NCBI RefSeq assembly: GCF_030362835.1
Contig: NZ_JAUCGQ010000004.1
Coordinates: 98,444-162,443 of the forward strand
DNA: 64,000 nucleotides
Direction: 5' to 3'
Origin: Cellulomonas alba
GTDB taxonomy: Bacteria > Actinomycetota > Actinomycetes > Actinomycetales > Cellulomonadaceae
How positions within the stretch are numbered: the stretch's first letter is position 1; every line of letters starts with the position of its first letter. A program made the position numbers and the translations under genes. Under the pieces are notes generated by a model, which made no database searches, was not told where the DNA came from, and saw only the letters and a list, made by a program, of their open reading frames with translations. Of the stretch, positions 27,202 through 34,264 are shown piece by piece.

Positions 27202-27483
27202 ATGAGACGGCAGCCCGCCGGGGATCACCATCGGCGAGTGGCGATCTTTGAGGACGAGACCCTCCGAGCGGTCGGTGAACTCCTGGCGCTCGGCGAGCAA
27301 GAGGGGTACGGCATCACGTTCGAGCCCGACACCGAGGGCTGGAAGGTCGGATACGTGCGCGGCATGAGCGGCGGCGATCTCAGCGTCGGCTACGACCTCG
27401 GGGAGACTGCCCGCGCCGCGCTTCGACCCCTGGTCGAGTTGGCGCGACGGCATGAGCGAACGCGCGAGGGGCGCGACGGCTGA
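27202..27483 (+). CDS. Small unknown protein of element 1
   Basis: Up to 93 residues, with no family recognised. The core reads AIFEDETLRAVGELLALGEQ and GITFEPDTEGWKVGYVRG. The first ATG is at 27202, but a GTG at 27238 (beginning VAIFEDETL) may be the true start because the residues before it are basic and unlike the rest. It follows the membrane protein gene by 25 bases on the same strand and converges with the next gene. Confidence 0.5.
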   Translation: MRRQPAGDHHRRVAIFEDETLRAVGELLALGEQEGYGITFEPDTEGWKVGYVRGMSGGDLSVGYDLGETARAALRPLVELARRHERTREGRDG

Positions 27484-27487
27484 GCCC

Positions 27488-28021
27488 TCAAGTCCGCGCC
27501 AGGTCGTCCAGCAGTGTGGCACGGAGGGCACGCAGGCTCGACCACTCGGCGTTGGACGGCTGCGGCGACGACGGCAGAGTGAGCACGGTGCCGTCGGCGT
27601 ACGTCACGGTGAAGCGCGGGTGGGTCTCATCCGGCTCGTCCTCAAACGGGTCGAACCACCCGTCGCCGACCTCGATGCCCGTGAGTAGGCGGCGAGGAAG
27701 CGCTCGCACCACGGACGATCCGTTGCCGCCCGTGTAGCCATTGCTCTCGACCTCAGCGATGACGACCAGGTCCGCCGTGTACATGACGAGGCGCACCTGC
27801 AGCGGCTGCCCGGTAGGCGTGGCGGCGACGCTGCCGGAGACGTACGCGGGCGCGTCGAGCTTCGTCAACAGCAACATCTTGCCGAGCGCGAGATGCAGCC
27901 AGCCGGGGTAGGGGTCGGGCTGCTGCTGGGGGTGTCCCGGACGAAAGACGCCCGAGTCTGCCAGCGCCTTGGCTGTCGAGCGTGCGATGTCGCGGACGGT
28001 CTGTCCCGGATCGTCGGTCAT
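27488..28021 (-). CDS. Unknown protein of element 1
   Basis: Hypothetical protein of 177 residues. The N-terminal 30 residues are helical and charged; a region near 35-60 (GWLHLALGKMLLLTKLDAPAY) is hydrophobic but too short for a clear membrane domain. The rest alternates beta-type segments (RLVMYTADLVVIAEVES; RFTVTYADGTVLTLP), suggesting a PH-like or small beta domain. Start ATG 28019-28021. It ends four bases after the convergent small gene. No known family recognised. Confidence 0.6.
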   Translation of the reverse strand: MTDDPGQTVRDIARSTAKALADSGVFRPGHPQQQPDPYPGWLHLALGKMLLLTKLDAPAYVSGSVAATPTGQPLQVRLVMYTADLVVIAEVESNGYTGGNGSSVVRALPRRLLTGIEVGDGWFDPFEDEPDETHPRFTVTYADGTVLTLPSSPQPSNAEWSSLRALRATLLDDLART

Positions 28022-28262
28022 GGTCGGACCGTACTGGCCGCCTCTGACATTCGCGGGCGATTCGGGCGTCTCGCATCGCTGGACGCGGGCGCGCGCCGCG
28101 CGTACGGTCGCAGACACCGGCGACCGGTTGAAGTGAGCCTCCGGGCTCCGCCGTCGTGGCATGGCGCGCAGGGTCGCGCCGGACGTTCCTGGGTAGACAG
28201 TCGCCGTACCCCAGGGCATCTGCCTGGCGCGCCCCACCGCGAACACCGCGAGAGGCACTGCC

Positions 28263-28478
28263 ATGCGATCACTGCCGCTGCCCGGCCACGTCCCGGGCCA
28301 CATCCGCGACGCCTTCACCGAGGCGATCGAGGACGCCGACCCGGACGCGCTCTGGCGTGCAGCCGGACGGGTCTGGTCTTGCACCGACATCCTGCCGTCG
28401 TCGTGCTGCACGCTGCTAGACATCCCGCTCGGCTCGACGTACGCGCAGGCGGCCCGCCGCGTGCGCAACGACCGGTAG
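28263..28478 (+). CDS. Small unknown protein of element 1
   Basis: Predicted protein of 71 residues (begins MRSLPLPGHVPGHIRDA) with a Cys-containing middle (VWSCTDILPSSCCTLLD) and a basic end. ATG 28263 is preceded by GAGAGG at a proper distance, and it fills the space between two leftward genes. The gap 28022-28262 before it holds no other feature I can support. No family recognised. Confidence 0.45.
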   Translation: MRSLPLPGHVPGHIRDAFTEAIEDADPDALWRAAGRVWSCTDILPSSCCTLLDIPLGSTYAQAARRVRNDR

Positions 28479-28591
28479 GCGTGCTGAACCGGGGCGGCGG
28501 CCGGCAGGAGTGAGCCGTCGCCGCCCCGGTCCCCGCGCGTCACCGGCGGGAAGCGGCACGTCGGTTCGCGCTGGGCTGACCCCGGAACAGG

Positions 28592-29887
28592 TCAGCCGCC
28601 GGTGCCGGTCAGGTGAGCCACAACGAACGCCGTCGGTTGCGTGATATTGAAACCGATTCTCGTTTCACTTCTGAACCGAACCGTGTTCGTCTCGAAGAGG
28701 TCCCCACCGTCCGACCAGGACACGTCCATCTGCCCGCGCTCGGCCAGCACCCCGGCACGCCAGTCCGCGAGGATCGCGGTCCCGGCGGGCACGACGTCGG
28801 CGATGACGACCGGGACGCCGAACAGCATGGGCTGCACCCCGACCGCGAACGAGGAGGCGTACAGCAGCCGCCCCTGGGTGTCGCGGAGCAGTTCGACGGC
28901 CTCCCAGTCGGTCGGGTTGACGGCGTACGCGGTCGGGGTGAAGGCGTCGTTCTGGAGCACCGTCAGCGCCTTGCGCAACGTCGTCAGGGCGTCGGTCGCA
29001 TACGCGACGTCCTGGACCCCTTCGACGTTGAGCACGCCGTCGAACTGGTCGTCCGTGGTCGCCGCGTCGTCGCCGTTGATGACGGCCCAGTCGATGCGCC
29101 GGATCACCCGCCGGGCCAGTTCGCCGCCGACGTCGTCGCGGAGGTCGGGGACGTCCTGCAGGTCCTGGAGCGGGATCGGGTCCGAGAGGACGGCGACGGT
29201 GCGGACGTGGTCGACCGTCTTGGCGTACTCGAACTCGGTTGAGGCCTTGGGCTGCTTGGGCGGCACGAACTGGGCGGCCATGTCGTCGCGGCCGGTCTGC
29301 GCCCAGAACGAGTAGTCCGCGCCGGAGGTCATGTCGACCTGCGAGAGCAGTGGGACGATGCGTGCCCCGTTCTCCGGCAGGAGGAACACCGACCGGTCGT
29401 CGGTCGTGCGCAGAGTCGGGACCGAGGTGAGCCCGGCCTTGACGTTGAGCGCCGACGCCTTGGGGAGGTGGTCGTACCCGTCGGCGTCGGTGAACCGGCG
29501 GCCGGTGTGCCGCTGCGAGAGCAGCCCCGACGGGTTGTAGTCGCCCTGAGCCTTCGGCCCGAACAGCGCTCGGGCGATGTCCCGTCCGAGCGGGGTCGGG
29601 GCACGCGATGCGCGGGACGCGGCCTTGGCCGCTCCGGTGCCGGTGCGCGGGTTGGAGTCCGAGCCGGCCATGAACTTGTCGACCTCGGCCTTGGTCGCGG
29701 CCAGGGACTTGTACCGGTCGACCTCGGCACCGAGCGTCAGGTACTCGCCCTTGAGTTCGTTGACCTGGGCCAGTTCCTCGTCGGTGAAGTTCCCGTCGTT
29801 CGTGGCCTCGGCGTGGGTGGCGATGGACTTCAGTCGTCGGGCGATGTCCGCCCGGCGCTCTTCGAGCTGTTCGATGAAGGTGGGCAT
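28592..29887 (-). CDS. HK97-type phage major capsid protein
   Basis: Shell protein of 431 residues. Residues 1-100 are a charged coiled coil (EQLEERRADIARRLKSI; ELAQVNELKGEYLTLGAEVDRY) followed by an Ala/Arg-rich linker, the layout of the scaffolding delta domain of HK97 gp5. The body has the family pattern VDMTSGADYSFWAQ, AVLSDPIPLQDL, RRVIRRIDWAVINGD, NPTDWEAVELLRD and a late GVPVVIADVVPAGTAILADW. The length equals complete phage proteins, with no frameshift. It is the only virion gene in the element; no protease that would remove the delta domain is encoded nearby. ATG is preceded by GGAG seven bases upstream. It may build or remodel capsids of a helper phage. Confidence 0.93.
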   Translation of the reverse strand: MPTFIEQLEERRADIARRLKSIATHAEATNDGNFTDEELAQVNELKGEYLTLGAEVDRYKSLAATKAEVDKFMAGSDSNPRTGTGAAKAASRASRAPTPLGRDIARALFGPKAQGDYNPSGLLSQRHTGRRFTDADGYDHLPKASALNVKAGLTSVPTLRTTDDRSVFLLPENGARIVPLLSQVDMTSGADYSFWAQTGRDDMAAQFVPPKQPKASTEFEYAKTVDHVRTVAVLSDPIPLQDLQDVPDLRDDVGGELARRVIRRIDWAVINGDDAATTDDQFDGVLNVEGVQDVAYATDALTTLRKALTVLQNDAFTPTAYAVNPTDWEAVELLRDTQGRLLYASSFAVGVQPMLFGVPVVIADVVPAGTAILADWRAGVLAERGQMDVSWSDGGDLFETNTVRFRSETRIGFNITQPTAFVVAHLTGTGG

Positions 29888-30175
29888 GGTGGCGCTCCGC
29901 CAGGGGAGCCGCCCGCACGCGGGTACGACGAACCAACCGCGGGGGCGGGGGTGGACGTGGCCGCATGAGCGCTACGCGAACGCATCGGCAGGCGTCCGGG
30001 CCTGCCGCGTCGGCGGCGCTGAACTGCGGACGTCCTCGGAGACGGTGCTCCGACCTGGCGGGCCCTCACGGGCCTTCGCGGACGACGGCGGCGGCGGAGT
30101 GGGCTGCCCGGGTTCCTGGCCGGGCGGTCGTCTCGCGACCGGCATCAGACGAGGTCGTCAGAACAAGCGTACGAC

Positions 30176-30418
30176 TCAGGGCAGATCGTTCACCAGATGG
30201 CGCTTGGCGAAGTCGATCCACCGTTCGAGAAACCCAGCGCCAACGACGGTCGCCGTCACGGCGATCAGGTAGAGCAGCCGGTAGGCGAGGGCTGACAACT
30301 CGTCGCGGTCGAGCCGCGAGAAGACCTCCATGCCGGTGCTCGACGGGTCGTTGCTCGCCGCGTCACGGACGAGCGCGAACGCGTCGTCCCACGACAGGCT
30401 CTTCAGGAAGTCAGGCAC
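30176..30418 (-). CDS. Small membrane protein of element 1
   Basis: Predicted protein of 80 residues with one hydrophobic helix at about residues 42-63 (LLYLIAVTATVVGAGFL) after a soluble acidic part. GTG 30416-30418 has GGAGA five bases upstream. It is the last gene of a chain whose members overlap at stop and start codons, and it is followed by the 288-base gap before the capsid gene; nothing is recognised in that gap. A single-helix product of this size could be holin-like or a superinfection factor, but no evidence fixes that. Confidence 0.55.
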   Translation of the reverse strand: MPDFLKSLSWDDAFALVRDAASNDPSSTGMEVFSRLDRDELSALAYRLLYLIAVTATVVGAGFLERWIDFAKRHLVNDLP

Positions 30419-30726
30419 GGCAATCTCCGATAAGGGCAGTAGGGATTCTGTGCACGCGCGCGCCGGATCGGCCGTAACGCGCTGCTGGCGGGCGTGGGCG
30501 CTGTGACGACGTGGCCCTCTACCGGGGTGCGGGGGTGGCTGGTGTTCGCCCCGTCGGTGGTGGTCGTCCCCGGTGGCGCGTCGCTGCTTCGTGACGCCCG
30601 TGACGGGCCGTCTGCGCGGTCGCGGCGACTCGTCGGGGCCGCCGGTTGGGACGGTCGCGCACGACGCGGCTGCGGGCGCTGACGGCGGCGCGAGGCGGCG
30701 GCGCGGTGACGCCGGAAGGCGCTCAT
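30403..30726 (-). CDS. Arg-rich small protein of element 1
   Basis: Predicted 107-residue protein very rich in Arg, Pro and Ser, with no recognisable domain, probably disordered and perhaps nucleic-acid binding. The ATG at 30724-30726 overlaps the previous gene's stop by ATGA, and its end overlaps the next start by 16 bases. Those couplings are the main support; the low-complexity composition means it could be a chance open frame. Confidence 0.4.
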   Translation of the reverse strand: MSAFRRHRAAASRRRQRPQPRRARPSQPAAPTSRRDRADGPSRASRSSDAPPGTTTTDGANTSHPRTPVEGHVVTAPTPASSALRPIRRARAQNPYCPYRRLPCLTS

Positions 30727-30950
30727 GACGCCTGCTTGTGCGGTGCGCTCGCGCGCCACGCGACGCGGCCCGTTCGGTCGGTCCTGCGCGCGAGGTGCGG
30801 GCGGCAGGTCGGGCACGGCGTCGGGTGGTCGGGATCTCCGGTCCACCCGTCGTCGCACACGTGTTCCGGCGGTGGGCTGACGCGGATGCCCAGGTCGGTC
30901 GGGTCGCGCTCTTCCCACAGCCGTCCGCCCGGCTGAACGCCGCTCACCAC
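30723..30950 (-). CDS. Small Cys/His protein of element 1
   Basis: Predicted protein of 75 residues with cysteines placed as VCDDGW then PCPTCRPH, a likely small zinc site. GTG 30948-30950 (or the next GTG three bases on) overlaps the stop of the upstream gene, and the stop overlaps the next ATG. Small zinc-ribbon proteins of this type are common in actinophage early operons. Function unknown. Confidence 0.6.
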   Translation of the reverse strand: MVSGVQPGGRLWEERDPTDLGIRVSPPPEHVCDDGWTGDPDHPTPCPTCRPHLARRTDRTGRVAWRASAPHKQAS

Positions 30951-31540
30951 GGATCACCCGAGACGACGAGCGTGGGTGAGCAGTCTGGGTGCGTGGTAGC
31001 CCCGTCGCCCACCGGGAGCATCGGTTGGCCGCACACCGCGCACGTGTAAGCCCCCGCCATCAAGGCCTGTCCTTGTCCTGTCCTTGTCCTAGTGGTGTCC
31101 GGCGGGACGTCCTGGGGGACAGGCGGGGGGACGTCCGGCGGGACATCCTGGGGGACGTCGGCCGTGACAGCCGGTGGGCTCGGGTTCTTCGAGCTAGTGG
31201 CGCGTCGAGCGCGCTGCTGTCGCTTGCGGTCGCGCTCGATGCGACGGGCATGTTCGGCTGCGGCCAGGACTTGGCTTGTCGATTGAGTCTCGTCGAAGCC
31301 CACGATCCGCCAGCCGCGCGGCTGGGCAGTCGGCTCCCAGACGCCGGCATCGACGAGGGCGGCCGCGTTTCGCGGGTCGACGCGGTGGAGCAGGTTGAGG
31401 TCGTCGCACTCCAGCAGGCCGTCGGTGCGGTTCGCGACGGACCACATCAGCGCGAGGGTGTACAGCCGCCAGGCCGCGTCGGAGAGCCGCATGAACCGGC
31501 GGTCGTTGAGCCACCGTTCGGGTAGGCGTGCGTCGGTCAT
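30944..31540 (-). CDS. Phage-type replication/regulatory protein with zinc knuckle
   Basis: Protein of 198 residues. The N-terminal 100 residues (RLPERWLNDRRFMRLSDAAWRLYTLALMWSV; NAAALVDAGVWE; GWRIVGFDE) resemble the winged-helix domain found at the start of phage replisome organisers. A basic helix (ARRIERDRKRQQRARR) follows, then a Pro/Asp/Val repeat (DVPQDVPPDVPPPVP) encoded by a 36-base DNA repeat, and a C-terminal zinc knuckle (CAVCGQPM then HPDC). Start ATG 31538-31540 overlaps the stop of a 20-codon frame. A role in element replication is suggested by the domain pattern only. Confidence 0.65.
   Translation of the reverse strand: MTDARLPERWLNDRRFMRLSDAAWRLYTLALMWSVANRTDGLLECDDLNLLHRVDPRNAAALVDAGVWEPTAQPRGWRIVGFDETQSTSQVLAAAEHARRIERDRKRQQRARRATSSKNPSPPAVTADVPQDVPPDVPPPVPQDVPPDTTRTRTGQGQALMAGAYTCAVCGQPMLPVGDGATTHPDCSPTLVVSGDPW
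31101..31160. repeat. 36-base direct repeat encoding a Pro-rich stretch
   Basis: The segment beginning GGCGGGACGTCCTGGGGGAC at 31101 recurs with one change at 31137, period 36. It encodes the DVPPDVP-type repeat on the minus strand. A shorter 11-base repeat (TGTCCTTGTCC twice) lies nearby at about 31069-31090. Confidence 0.7.
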
Positions 31541-31599
31541 GGCTCGCCACCGCCTCGGCTCAGCGATGGCCGGGCCTGGTCCATGTCGTCGCGGGTCAT
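31537..31599 (-). CDS. Twenty-residue coupled peptide of element 1
   Basis: A 20-codon frame (begins MTRDDMDQARP) whose ATG overlaps the stop of the 64-residue gene upstream and whose stop overlaps the next ATG, both as ATGA. This double coupling suggests it is translated, either as a functional micropeptide or as a relay that carries ribosomes to the next gene. Too short for any family assignment. Confidence 0.4.
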   Translation of the reverse strand: MTRDDMDQARPSLSRGGGEP

Positions 31600-31790
31600 G
31601 CGGCATCGCCGCCCGGCGGAGCGTGGAGGGCGTCCCGGATGATCTGCACCTGACGCGGACTCAGCGGCGGGTAGTCGGCAACGTTGGCAGCCGCGGCTTG
31701 CTTGATGCGCTGCCATGTCTCGTCGTCGGTGTCCGGGGGGCGGTGCGGAGGCCAGTTCGGGTCCTGGCTCCCGACCGACGCGGCGGTCAC
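31596..31790 (-). CDS. Small unknown protein of element 1
   Basis: Predicted protein of 64 residues; the C-terminal half (PLSPRQVQIIRDAL) resembles short helical motifs seen in many actinophage early proteins. GTG 31788-31790 overlaps the upstream stop (GTGA), and its stop overlaps the ATG of the 20-codon frame. Function unknown. Confidence 0.6.
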   Translation of the reverse strand: MTAASVGSQDPNWPPHRPPDTDDETWQRIKQAAAANVADYPPLSPRQVQIIRDALHAPPGGDAA

Positions 31791-32017
31791 GACGCGGCTC
31801 CGGTGAGCACACCCGCGATCGCGCGGCGCTGATTGATCGTGAGGCCGGGGTTGGCGTCGAGGGCATGCCGCACGTGTCGGAGTAGTACCGCGGCGGCGAG
31901 TTCCCGCCGGGCGTGCAGCAGGTCCGGGTCGTCGGGCTGGCGACGGCGTGCGAGCGACGCGACGACGTTCCGCAGATGGACGAGGTCGTCGGGCTCGGTG
32001 ACGGGGGAGGTGGACAT
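31787..32017 (-). CDS. Small helical protein of element 1
   Basis: Predicted protein of 76 residues, almost wholly helical (LVHLRNVVASLARRR; ARRELAAAVLLRHVRHALD; INQRRAIAGVL). ATG 32015-32017 has GGAG six bases upstream, marking the first gene of the coupled leftward chain 32017-30176. No family recognised; a DNA-binding or directionality-factor role is possible from its size and charge but not shown. Confidence 0.6.
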   Translation of the reverse strand: MSTSPVTEPDDLVHLRNVVASLARRRQPDDPDLLHARRELAAAVLLRHVRHALDANPGLTINQRRAIAGVLTGAAS

Positions 32018-32170
32018 CGGCGCTCCGGGCGAGGCGGGTCATCCACCCTCATCAGGTGGCTTCCCTGCCCCGAAGAGGCGTCCTCGCTCGAGGATGCCGA
32101 CCGTCTGGGAGCGCGGTCCTAGTTATCAGGCTAGTGCTGGCGGACGGCACCGTCCACGGTCGGTGGCGGG

Positions 32171-32590
32171 TCAGTCAAACCAGGACATGTCCAACTCAGT
32201 GAGCCCGGCGGCGACGGCCTTGCTGACCCGCTTGCGGGTGTCCTCCGGCGACCACTTCGGTAGCCGCGGGCAGTAGTGGCAGTAAGGCTCCGTTAGGTAG
32301 CCGGTCGAGTTGCCGAGCCGGTACGGGATCGGACCGGGCGGGAGCGGCGGAAGTGGGTCTGGGAGCGGCGCTTGGCCGCGGCGTCGCTTGAACGCGAACC
32401 CCTCCAGCACCTCTCCGTCGCCACGACCGATGCCCGGTGGCACCCAGTGCAGGACGGTCGCCGTGATCGCCTTCGGGTGCTGCCCGCGGTCGGTGCACAC
32501 GATGACCACGGCCGGGAAGTGCGCCAGGACGACGTCCTGGCGAACGTCGCGCCACGGATCGTCGTCGTGTGCATCGGCGTTGGACGGCAT
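32171..32590 (-). CDS. Unknown protein of element 1
   Basis: Protein of 139 residues. An N-terminal segment PWRDVRQDVVLAHFPAVVIVCTDRG and HPKAITATVLHW looks beta-rich; the C-terminal part has CHYCPRLPKWSPEDTRKRVSKAV, with a CxxC pair in front of a helix. Similar small proteins (actinophage genes with an HP..CPxC tail) occur beside integrases, so a directionality factor is a candidate role; this is inference. ATG 32588-32590 has no strong ribosome-binding site, so the start is uncertain. Confidence 0.6.
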   Translation of the reverse strand: MPSNADAHDDDPWRDVRQDVVLAHFPAVVIVCTDRGQHPKAITATVLHWVPPGIGRGDGEVLEGFAFKRRRGQAPLPDPLPPLPPGPIPYRLGNSTGYLTEPYCHYCPRLPKWSPEDTRKRVSKAVAAGLTELDMSWFD

Positions 32591-32671
32591 GGCCCGGACG
32601 CTAAGGCCGCCACCAGGGTCGAGCAACGGGTGGCAGTGCCCCTACGGACGTCCAGCACTGCCGGACAGAGG

Positions 32672-34168
32672 CTAGGCCGCGACGGCGTCGTCCGTCCGCC
32701 TCGGCTTCACCTCGATCAGGCTGGGGTCGAACGGCCCCCGTGCGTTCCGCCCAGCGGGTAGCGGGTGTACGCGGATCGCGAACAGTGCCTCGATGATCGC
32801 TCGCTTGCGGCTGATCGGGAGTGCGCTGAAGCGGTCGGCCGCTCCCGGTCCAACCACGTCCTCCATGAGATCCCGGTAGCGCGTACTGGTCGCCCTTGCC
32901 GCGCGCTCAGCCTCCTCCAACTCCGCCTGTAGGTCGGGCACAATCCGCAGCCACTCCTCACGGCTCACCAGCCGGTTACGGCGGTCGGTGTTCCAGTTCG
33001 CGATCTCCGCGGCGATCTCCGTCGCCCGGCGCGTCGCGTCGGCCACCGCCGCGTCGTCACCGCAGAGCAGCCCGTTGATCTTGTCGCGGTCAACGAGGAG
33101 GTCGACCACGGTCTCTGTGACGTACCAGTCCACCTTGGAGGCGACGCGGGCGGTGTGGCCCGCCGGGCACAGGTAGCGCAGCGTCGTCTCGCCAGTGATC
33201 CGGCGGGCGCGCATGCCTCGCTCGCAGACCGCGCACTTCATGATCCCGGAGAGCAGGTGCCGGACCCGGTTGTCGGAGACGGTCCGGCGGCCCGGGTCGT
33301 TGAGCGTCGCGACGACGCGGTCCCAGTCGCCGCGCGCCAGGATCGCGGGTGCCTCTGCGTCGAACTGCGGTCGACCCTGATACACGCGGAGCCCGGCGTT
33401 CGCGGGCCGCAGCAGCAGCATCCGCAGGCTCGCCGCCTCCCACTCGTACCGCCTGCCGGCCTGGTCCATGACCTTCGGTGTCGGCACGCCACGGGCGTTC
33501 AGCTCGCGGGCGAGCGCCTTGATGGACTCCCCGGCGAGCACCCGGCGCGCGCACTCGCGGATGATCGCCGCCTGCTCGGGGTGGATCTCGTCGTGCCACT
33601 GCCCGCGGATCTGCACTCCACTGCCGTCGAACGCGTAGACGCGCCTCCAGCCGTAGAGCACCGCCCCGTGCGCGCGCCCCTGCATCGCCCGGTGCCTAGC
33701 GGCCACCTCGACGCGCTCGGCCTTGTGCTCGGACTCGTGCCGCGCCATGACGGCGTTGAACCTTGTCTGGGTCCTGCCGTTGACGGTGGTCAGGTCCATC
33801 TCGCCCGCGGTGCGGAACACGATGCGGGTGCCCGTGCTGCGGCAGGCCTTCAAGAAGCCCTCCCAGACGCCTACGTCGCGTGCGACTCGGTCCTGGTCCC
33901 AGGCGTAGACGGTCGACACGCGCCCCGCCAGGACGTCGCGCAGAAGGTCGTTGAACCCCGGCCGCTCCACGCCCTCGTCGTAGGCGGACTTGTCGTTGTC
34001 GACGTGCCACAGCGCGTCGGTCAGGACGTCACCGCGGGCAGCAGCGAACGGCTCGATCTCAGCGCGCTGCCGCTCGACCTTGACGGTGGTGCCGTCGCGG
34101 GCCTGCGAGATGCGGGCGTAGCCGCGGGGTGTGCGGGAAGCGGTCGGCGGGTGGTATGTCCGGTTCAT
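32672..34168 (-). CDS. Large serine recombinase (phage-type integrase)
   Basis: Site-specific integrase of 498 residues. The resolvase catalytic domain (about 12-150) has the nucleophile Ser21 in GYARIS and the conserved R-rich segment DQDRVARD. The recombinase domain (about 170-290) includes LARELNARGVPTPK. A zinc ribbon lies near 312-340 (CAVC, then CPAGH), followed by a coiled coil (about 370-430), which in this family controls integration against excision. It starts 32 bases inside the right junction, the usual position next to attP. It should recombine attP with tadC as attB, needing a separate directionality factor to excise. Confidence 0.95.
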   Translation of the reverse strand: MNRTYHPPTASRTPRGYARISQARDGTTVKVERQRAEIEPFAAARGDVLTDALWHVDNDKSAYDEGVERPGFNDLLRDVLAGRVSTVYAWDQDRVARDVGVWEGFLKACRSTGTRIVFRTAGEMDLTTVNGRTQTRFNAVMARHESEHKAERVEVAARHRAMQGRAHGAVLYGWRRVYAFDGSGVQIRGQWHDEIHPEQAAIIRECARRVLAGESIKALARELNARGVPTPKVMDQAGRRYEWEAASLRMLLLRPANAGLRVYQGRPQFDAEAPAILARGDWDRVVATLNDPGRRTVSDNRVRHLLSGIMKCAVCERGMRARRITGETTLRYLCPAGHTARVASKVDWYVTETVVDLLVDRDKINGLLCGDDAAVADATRRATEIAAEIANWNTDRRNRLVSREEWLRIVPDLQAELEEAERAARATSTRYRDLMEDVVGPGAADRFSALPISRKRAIIEALFAIRVHPLPAGRNARGPFDPSLIEVKPRRTDDAVAA

Positions 34169-34174
34169 ATCTCA

Positions 34175-34207
34175 AACCTACCCACAACTGCGCGATGGCG
34201 TTCGCCG
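34175..34207. other. Right attachment site of element 1 (attR)
   Basis: Element arm AACCTACCCACAA at 34175-34187, then core GTTCGCCG at 34200-34207, then chromosomal tadC sequence. The arm mirrors the one in attL; when the two element halves are joined, the arms face each other across 28 bases with TT of the core at the centre, a suitable non-palindromic crossover pair. Confidence 0.85.
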
Positions 34208-34245
34208 TCTTCCCGAGCCTGCTCGTGATGCGCATCGGTCTGTGA
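34201..34245 (+). pseudogene. tadC: Detached 3' end of tadC
   Basis: Fourteen codons and a stop that finish TadC: FAVFPSLLVMRIGL then TGA at 34243-34245. The frame continues exactly from the left part when joined at the shared core (codons TTC GCC in both). The ending is typical for TadC and lies 19 bases before the pilin gene, as expected for an uninterrupted tad operon. Confidence 0.88.
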
Positions 34246-34264
34246 CGACGAAGAGGGGACACGC

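Larger units (their letters stand above)
25523..34207. mobile_element. Element 1: serine-integrase island with lone HK97 capsid gene, inserted in tadC
   Basis: An 8.7-kb insertion between two copies of GTTCGCCG (25523-25530 and 34200-34207) that splits tadC in its last codons. It encodes a large serine recombinase at its right end reading inward, a leftward chain of overlapping small genes, an HK97-type major capsid protein, and several unknown genes at the left end. No portal, terminase, prohead protease, tail, lysis, replication initiator or conjugation genes are present. It resembles a phage satellite or a strongly reduced prophage. Its coding is less GC-rich than the flanks, especially at 25.6-27.5 kb. 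Confidence 0.9.

Noticed and set aside
29888..30175. Extra small genes between the capsid gene and the 80-residue membrane protein gene
   Set aside because: Open frames here are Arg/Pro/Ala-biased on both strands, without ribosome-binding sites or overlaps like those of the neighbouring chain.
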